DNA of 28,254 bases from a virus: IMG/VR virus record IMGVR_UViG_3300032242_001654, positions 1 to 28,254 of that record; one strand, written 5' to 3'. The translations under genes were made by a program, and so were the position numbers. Below, piece after piece: positions 23,874-28,254 of this stretch. A model generated the notes under the pieces. The model was given only the letters and a program-made list of their open reading frames with translations, did no database searches and was not told the origin of the DNA. Position 1 is the first letter of the stretch. Every line of letters begins with the position of its first letter.

Positions 23874-24271
23874 GAGCAAAAGAATTTATAAACGAATCAG
23901 TGAGCCTCGGGCATACTGGTAGTTTACAGCAAGACATTGCATTGGCATTGCCCGGTGCATGGAAAATTCCTGCACTTAAAAATCAAGATCCGTATTTACA
24001 ATATCGTTTTGGTGTTGCGATTGCAGGTGCTAAAGGTGCTCACCAACGCAAATTAGATGGCGTTCCTCCTTTTGAAGAAGATAAAGTATTTGGTGAAAAT
24101 GAATTTGTAGTTAGTTATGATCCACGTACAGGTGAATATATCCGTGACGCATTAGTATCTATGGGATTAAAAGCTAGTGATGCTGTGCAAATTGCTACCA
24201 TGGCAAGTCAAGAAATGCCTGATGTAGTAAAAACAAGCCCAATTAAAGGCTTTAAAGGATACTCAAGATGA
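23870..24271 (+). CDS. Internal-head-protein-like paralogue 1 (leader MRAKEFINE)
   Basis: A 133-residue basic/mixed protein. The N-terminus MRAKEFINE resembles the T4 internal-protein capsid-targeting leader MKTYQEFIAE, which the prohead protease gp21 cuts after (L/I)-x-E; the equivalent cut here would follow E9. The body has YLQYRFGVAIAGA near 44 and SYDPRTGEYIRDALVSMG near 81, both with counterparts in the next two genes, and the C-terminus is SPIKGFKGYSR. The gene overlaps both neighbours by ATGA. Packaging in the head and injection are inferred from the leader only. A decoration or capsid-accessory protein processed by the same protease is the main alternative. Confidence 0.7.
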   Translation: MRAKEFINESVSLGHTGSLQQDIALALPGAWKIPALKNQDPYLQYRFGVAIAGAKGAHQRKLDGVPPFEEDKVFGENEFVVSYDPRTGEYIRDALVSMGLKASDAVQIATMASQEMPDVVKTSPIKGFKGYSR

Positions 24272-24639
24272 GAGCGTATGAGTTTTTAACTGAAGGTGAA
24301 GGAAAACCACATCCCCATCATGCACAAGCATCACTTGGTGTATTCAAAGCCCGTGATGTTGGTGGATATGATAGGATATACCATATGAATCGTCTTTGGA
24401 TGGCTATGGCAATGGCTGATGGCAAGAGTCAGGATGCCGTAGAAATGGATAATGCTAGCTTTGCTGAAAAATATAATACGGTTCATCCATATACAGAAGA
24501 AGAATATAATATGTATGTTTCGGCAACAAAAACTATTCCAACTGATAAAAAAGATGTTGTTCCTTATTCCAAGAGCAAAGAACCTGAGGATACAAATACC
24601 AAGAGTCTAGTAAAACCTTTTAAGGGCTATACAAGATGA
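24268..24639 (+). CDS. Internal-head-protein-like paralogue 2 (leader MRAYEFLTE)
   Basis: A 123-residue protein. The leader MRAYEFLTE ends in L-T-E, the best match of the three to the T4 gp21 cleavage rule. The next part is His-rich (HPHHAQASLG). Counterparts of the sister genes are YHMNRLWMAMAMAD near 38, VHPYTEEEYNMYVSATKTI near 72 and EPEDTNTKSLVKPFKGYTR at the end. The ribosome site appears to be AAAGGA, which lies inside the FKGY codons of the preceding gene. It most likely arose by tandem duplication with strong divergence. Function unknown. Confidence 0.7.
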   Translation: MRAYEFLTEGEGKPHPHHAQASLGVFKARDVGGYDRIYHMNRLWMAMAMADGKSQDAVEMDNASFAEKYNTVHPYTEEEYNMYVSATKTIPTDKKDVVPYSKSKEPEDTNTKSLVKPFKGYTR

Positions 24640-25016
24640 GAGCCATAGAATTTGTTATCGAAACCAAAAAAGCTAAAGTGCCAAAAGAACAAATAGCAAC
24701 ATGGAGCAATACATCTACACTACCAAATCATAATATGTACCATGGTAGTGGATATTTGCATTCACAGTTTATAAAAGCATTAGCTGGTGCAGGTGCCGGA
24801 GATACTCCTGATGCAGATATGGGTAAAGAAAATTTTGCAGGTGGAGATCCTATAGTCACTCCTTATCATCCTATAGAAGAAGAAATGATAGATCGTGCTA
24901 ATAAGGCAATTGGTGATAATAATAGAAAAAAATGGGGAACTAGAGATAGCCGTGAGCCTGAGGATACACACAAAGTTAGTCCTCATAAGCCATTTAAGGG
25001 CTACAAAAGAAAATAA
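24636..25016 (+). CDS. Internal-head-protein-like paralogue 3 (leader MRAIEFVIE)
   Basis: A 126-residue protein. The leader MRAIEFVIE has Val in place of the I/L at the cleavage motif, so processing is less certain than in the two sisters. The body shows GYLHSQFIKALAGAGAGD near 47 and VTPYHPIEEEMIDRANKAIG near 75; the end REPEDTHKVSPHKPFKGYKRK is the most basic of the three. It closes the array. The FKGY end is kept even though no gene overlaps it downstream, so that motif is not explained only by a ribosome site for a following gene. Confidence 0.7.
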   Translation: MRAIEFVIETKKAKVPKEQIATWSNTSTLPNHNMYHGSGYLHSQFIKALAGAGAGDTPDADMGKENFAGGDPIVTPYHPIEEEMIDRANKAIGDNNRKKWGTRDSREPEDTHKVSPHKPFKGYKRK

Positions 25017-25040
25017 TTTCATCATCAAAGCCTAGAATAA

Positions 25041-25058
25041 GTAATTTGTACAAATTAC
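25041..25058. promoter_or_regulatory. Perfect 18-bp palindrome
   Basis: GTAATTTGTACAAATTAC is its own reverse complement and lies ten bases before the methyltransferase ATG. It could be a repressor site or a hairpin controlling translation. Confidence 0.45.
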
Positions 25059-25068
25059 AAGGTTCTCA

Positions 25069-25758
25069 ATGATTGATATTAATAACACACTAGACCTAGT
25101 AAAACTAAAGTTTTACAATGACTACCTCTATCAATGCCACATCTATGATGAGGGCGAAAGTGGGTACCATAAACAGCTTACAGGCGAAATGGTAAAAAAT
25201 TATGTTGATCCGTTAAATCTAGCCAAAGATGCTTTAATCTTAGATTTAGGCTGTGGTCCGGGCTATTTCCTAGATGAAATGAAATCCAGAGGTTATACCA
25301 ATCTAGTTGGTGTTACTCTTAGTCCCAACGATGTTAAAATGTGCGAAGATAAAGGTCATACTATTAAAAAATACGACTTGTCGTTTTTGCCACAAGAACA
25401 GGGTTACTATGATGAAAGTGTGGACTTTATATTTCTTAGACATGCATTAGAGCATAGTCCATATCCAATATTCACATTAATGGAATATAATAGAGTATTA
25501 AAACAAAATAGTAAGATTTATATTGAGGTGCCTGCTCCTGATTGCGATAGAAAGCACGAATATAACTTGAATCATTATAGTATCTTTGGTGCTGCACAAT
25601 TGGCCGCACTACTTGAGCGTACTGGTTTCAATGTCAATACCTTTAATAATTTAGAATTTGATTTAGAAATACCCGGCGATAACGGTGAAACCGCTCCAGT
25701 TAAAGAAAGGTTTTTTTGTATAGTTGCTACTAAAGCTAGGCCGCTAGACATTAAATAA
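25069..25758 (+). CDS. SAM-dependent methyltransferase (class I)
   Basis: A 229-residue protein of the small Methyltransf_11/23 style. Motif I is ILDLGCGPGYF (57-67), followed by a candidate acidic ribose-binding region, then DFIFLRHALEHSPYP near 121 (motif IV-like with RHALEH typical of small-molecule or sugar methylases) and a C-terminal beta strand ending FFCIVATKA. No DNA-methylase target domain or NPPY/PC motif is present, so a metabolite, sugar or protein substrate is more likely than DNA. It may modify virion glycans along with the distant glycosyltransferase (speculative). Only a weak AAGG site is seen, next to the palindrome. Confidence 0.8.
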   Translation: MIDINNTLDLVKLKFYNDYLYQCHIYDEGESGYHKQLTGEMVKNYVDPLNLAKDALILDLGCGPGYFLDEMKSRGYTNLVGVTLSPNDVKMCEDKGHTIKKYDLSFLPQEQGYYDESVDFIFLRHALEHSPYPIFTLMEYNRVLKQNSKIYIEVPAPDCDRKHEYNLNHYSIFGAAQLAALLERTGFNVNTFNNLEFDLEIPGDNGETAPVKERFFCIVATKARPLDIK

Positions 25759-25761
25759 AAC

Positions 25762-25770
25762 GATAAATAC
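25762..25770 (+). promoter_or_regulatory. Candidate late promoter box (GATAAATAC)
   Basis: An ATAAATA core just after the methyltransferase stop, overlapping the 5' arm of a terminator-like hairpin. RNA would begin near 25775, inside the hairpin loop. Confidence 0.45.
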
Positions 25771-25791
25771 TCTCTATATGAGAGTATTTTT
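25765..25791 (+). terminator. Rho-independent terminator overlapping a late promoter
   Basis: A stem AAATACTCTC (25765-25774) / GAGAGTATTT (25780-25789) with loop TATAT, followed by T residues. It ends the methyltransferase transcript while its left arm contains part of a late box. Confidence 0.7.
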
Positions 25792-25826
25792 ATGGCTAGC
25801 CGTAAAATTACATAAAGGAATACAAT

Positions 25827-26204
25827 ATGAAACCTAGTGAGATATTACGCAGCTTAGCTGACATGATTGATGCAAGACAACAATCAGAAAGACCAATTGG
25901 CGCCCCAGGTAGATTATCACCTAGAATAATGCCACAAGAACCTGAAGTTGAAATGGCTGATGATTGTGGTTGTGATGATGAATTAGCACAACAACCTGAT
26001 GATATCATGATTCCTCCATTGCAACTGAAAATAGAATTATTAAAGAAAGCCACTGGTGTTGAAAGCGTATATGACGATGAAGAGTGTGATGAAGAAGATC
26101 CAAAGTCTCATTCATACGATGAGCTAGAGCTTATAAAAAAGAATGCTGGGCTTAATCCAGTAGTACTGGATGCATTAGGCGACGACGAACCGTTAGACGT
26201 TTAA
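25827..26204 (+). CDS. Acidic conserved phage protein of unknown function
   Basis: A 125-residue, very acidic protein (many Asp and Glu). It starts MKPSEILRSLADMIDARQQ (amphipathic helix), has a Cys pair in DDCGCDDE near 50, a conserved-looking PPLQLKIELLKKATGV near 70 and ends LDALGDDEPLDV. I recall similar proteins in T4-like environmental phages but no function. An AAGG site lies nine bases before the ATG. Acidity and small size would suit a scaffolding, chaperone or DNA-mimic role, but nothing in the sequence decides this. Confidence 0.7.
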   Translation: MKPSEILRSLADMIDARQQSERPIGAPGRLSPRIMPQEPEVEMADDCGCDDELAQQPDDIMIPPLQLKIELLKKATGVESVYDDEECDEEDPKSHSYDELELIKKNAGLNPVVLDALGDDEPLDV

Positions 26205-26213
26205 GGAGTTGCT

Positions 26214-28254
26214 ATGAGTAATGGTAACACCAACAATACAGTTTTCATCCAAAAGCTTTTTACTAGCCGTGATAATTTTGTAGACGGTAATGTACAACAA
26301 GCTACTGCTAATACAGCAAATTATGTAGGTCAAGAAGGCCGTATTTGGTGGAACCCTGACTTAAACGCATTCTATTATAGTGATGGTAATACTCCAGGTG
26401 GATTTCTAATTAACGGACCTGTTGGTAATGGTCAACCAGGCGGTCCAGTAAATTCAGTACAAATTAATAATGGTGACGGGAACTTTTACGGTTCTGCTAA
26501 TTTTATTTTTGATGGTAGCAATGCCAATCTAGCAGGGAATGTCAATGCTAGTTATTTTATAGGCAACGGGTCACAACTTACTGATATTAATACTAATAAA
26601 ATTGTTAATGGTACAAGTTATGCTAACATAGAGAACCCAAATGGTAATTTAGAAGTAAATATTAACAGTTATAGTTGGATTTTTGATAGTACTGGTAATT
26701 TAACTGTTCCTGCCAATTCAACTATTAGTCCTTTATCCGATGATCTTACTCTAGATGCTGGTGGAAACGTTTATATTAAATCCAAAGGTCATGTATTCTT
26801 ATTTGACAGTGACACCGTAGGTAGATTAATTATGCCACCAAGTGGTATAATAGCAGTTGATGATGCTGTTGGAAATGGATTAAACTTATTTGTAGGCAAT
26901 ACTAGTACTGAAGTTGGTAATACTTGGAACTTTGGTGTAGCTGGTAATTTAACATTACCTGATCTGGGTCTTGTTTGGAATAACGGTGGATTAACTACAT
27001 TGCAAGCAGGCAGTGATGGAGCACAGATAGGAAGCAACAATGGTCAAAATTATGTTATTGCCAATGCCAATGGCACTTATATGCAGACCTTGGCAGACAC
27101 AACAAATTATCTTTGGCACTTTGGTATAGATGGTAATCTAACAACGCCTGGTAATATTATTATAGATGTAGCCGGAAATGCTAACGTAAGTTCTGATTCA
27201 AATATCAACATTATTTCCAATGGTAATATATGGGATTTTGGTACAGATGGTAATTTAACACTGCCTGGTAACAGTGAGATTAGTATTAACTACGCCAATG
27301 GATATCCATATGGTGTGACTAATATAGCAGGTTTAGCTGCGGGCAATACCTCAGAAGTTCAATTCAACACTAATGGTAACTTTAGTGCTAGTGGTAATCT
27401 AAGATTTGATACAGGTAGTAATACACTATACACAGATGCCGTTGGTATTCCAGTTGGCACCTTGCTATCTGGCAATGCAGCCATTGTTTATGTTATTGCT
27501 ACATTAACTCTTAATCAAATATTAGCGAATAGTGACGGAACATTGACATCATTACCGGCAGGTAGTTATGGTAATCCTAATGAAGTTCCTGCTCCGTGGG
27601 CAGTATTTGAATTTACAACAACACCTAGTCCTACATTAGAAATAAATGATATATTATCTGGCGCAGGCGTTCCTGTTCCTAGCCCTGTAACATATATTGG
27701 TACAGGTGGTAATAGTAATATTGTAGTTACAACAAGTACATTCTATGGGTTACCTACACCTATTCCAGGATATGGTACACCAATTCCAGTAGCACGCCAA
27801 ACATTAAACGCAGGAATGCAGATTACAACTCAGCCTGTTACTGACATTGTTATAACACCCGGAGCAGGTGGTGGTATTATTTGGGCAGGTAATTTAGTTC
27901 CACTAACAAATCAAGAATTTACTATAGGTTCTGCTACTAGAAGAGTTAAACAGATTTACTTTGGTGGTCAAACGATTTTTATCTATGATGAATATTTAGG
28001 TATTGACCAAACCATCGGTGCTAATAACGGTAATCTGATTATAGGCGGTGGTAGTGGATTAACAGTTGGTAATTTTATTTTAAGTGGTAACACTCTATAC
28101 CTAAATAATCCAGCAGAAGAATTTAACATTGGTACACCGGGTGCGACTGGTAATCTTAACATCAATCGTCCTCTAACAGTTAGTGACAGTGCTGGACATA
28201 AAACATTCAAAGTTACAAGTGACGGTAAAGTACGAATTGATACTGGCGCCCAAC
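26214..28254 (+). CDS. Large fibre/structural-type protein, 3'-partial
   Basis: The ATG at 26214 has AAGGAG at 26203-26208. The frame stays open to the end of the window (680 full codons), so the C-terminus is missing. The N-terminal part (TVFIQKLFTSRDNFVDGN, then GRIWWNPDLNAFYYSDG) is a compact module. A four-fold repeat follows, with the pattern W-x-F-(G/D)-x-x-GNLTxP near residues 160, 240, 302 and 342, and Gly/Asn/Thr-rich beta-type sequence after that. The style matches tail-fibre or baseplate proteins of T4-like phages. Near the end KTFKVTSDGKVRIDTG resembles the stretch that often comes before fibre C-terminal chaperone domains. Function inferred from architecture. Confidence 0.8.
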   Translation, partial: MSNGNTNNTVFIQKLFTSRDNFVDGNVQQATANTANYVGQEGRIWWNPDLNAFYYSDGNTPGGFLINGPVGNGQPGGPVNSVQINNGDGNFYGSANFIFDGSNANLAGNVNASYFIGNGSQLTDINTNKIVNGTSYANIENPNGNLEVNINSYSWIFDSTGNLTVPANSTISPLSDDLTLDAGGNVYIKSKGHVFLFDSDTVGRLIMPPSGIIAVDDAVGNGLNLFVGNTSTEVGNTWNFGVAGNLTLPDLGLVWNNGGLTTLQAGSDGAQIGSNNGQNYVIANANGTYMQTLADTTNYLWHFGIDGNLTTPGNIIIDVAGNANVSSDSNINIISNGNIWDFGTDGNLTLPGNSEISINYANGYPYGVTNIAGLAAGNTSEVQFNTNGNFSASGNLRFDTGSNTLYTDAVGIPVGTLLSGNAAIVYVIATLTLNQILANSDGTLTSLPAGSYGNPNEVPAPWAVFEFTTTPSPTLEINDILSGAGVPVPSPVTYIGTGGNSNIVVTTSTFYGLPTPIPGYGTPIPVARQTLNAGMQITTQPVTDIVITPGAGGGIIWAGNLVPLTNQEFTIGSATRRVKQIYFGGQTIFIYDEYLGIDQTIGANNGNLIIGGGSGLTVGNFILSGNTLYLNNPAEEFNIGTPGATGNLNINRPLTVSDSAGHKTFKVTSDGKVRIDTGAQ

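Noticed and set aside
1-28254. Insertion sequence, integrase or attachment site
   Set aside because: No transposase or integrase motifs, terminal inverted repeats or tRNA-linked direct repeats were seen; the tmRNA is intact, so it is not an obvious attachment remnant.

Overview
The window is a stretch of a large, AT-rich, T4-like tailed phage (myovirus type) that most likely infects a Gram-negative bacterium. The reasons are: long tail-fibre and baseplate-type proteins with marine/freshwater T4-like domains (an INIGTSPNDGQGDPLR start, LSGLSRG and APEELV motifs); intergenic ATAAATA boxes matching the T4 late promoter core; a phage DHFR/thymidylate synthase pair; a spanin pair with a lipoprotein; and three tandem proteins whose N-termini resemble the capsid-targeting leader of T4 internal proteins. 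Nearly everything reads on the + strand, with many ATGA stop/start overlaps. Identifications rest on reading motifs and remembered families; no database search was run.

Layout. 1-6447: a giant repeat-built structural protein, open at the window start. 6444-14221: virion proteins, including three with Thr/Ser-rich mucin-like linkers that join interchangeable beta-type domains. 14293-15231: a probable glycosyltransferase directly after them. 15281-15598: a small secreted His-rich protein. 15611-15853: a circularly permuted (two-piece type) tmRNA gene with its own terminator. 15909-18986: a locally more GC-rich block with three near-consensus or consensus host sigma70 promoters, carrying two small genes, a MoxR-type AAA+ ATPase and its metallopeptidase/VWA partner. 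18973-19861: three small overlapping unknown genes. 19921-22538: two conserved phage unknowns, DHFR, ThyA and a small unknown. 22564-23303: an i-spanin/o-spanin-like pair. 23334-25016: a structural protein and three tandem paralogues with a leader ending EF-[I/L/V]-x-E. 25069-25758: a SAM methyltransferase. 25827-28254: an acidic unknown and a second large fibre-like protein, open at the window end.

How the parts may work together. Structural and lysis genes appear to be under phage late promoters (ATAAATA boxes), while the MoxR/VWA block has strong host-type promoters, suggesting a separately timed module inside the late region. The tmRNA would supply phage-encoded ribosome rescue with its own degradation tag (ANDDYFGEVRLAA). 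The glycosyltransferase may modify the Thr/Ser-rich fibre linkers (inference). The leader-bearing tandem proteins are candidates for head-packaged, co-injected proteins cleaved by a prohead protease (inference from the T4 IPI/IPII/IPIII precedent).

The most notable points are the permuted phage tmRNA with a very short intervening segment, the tandem internal-protein-like array, the glycosyltransferase beside mucin-like fibres, and late-promoter boxes lying within small inverted repeats.
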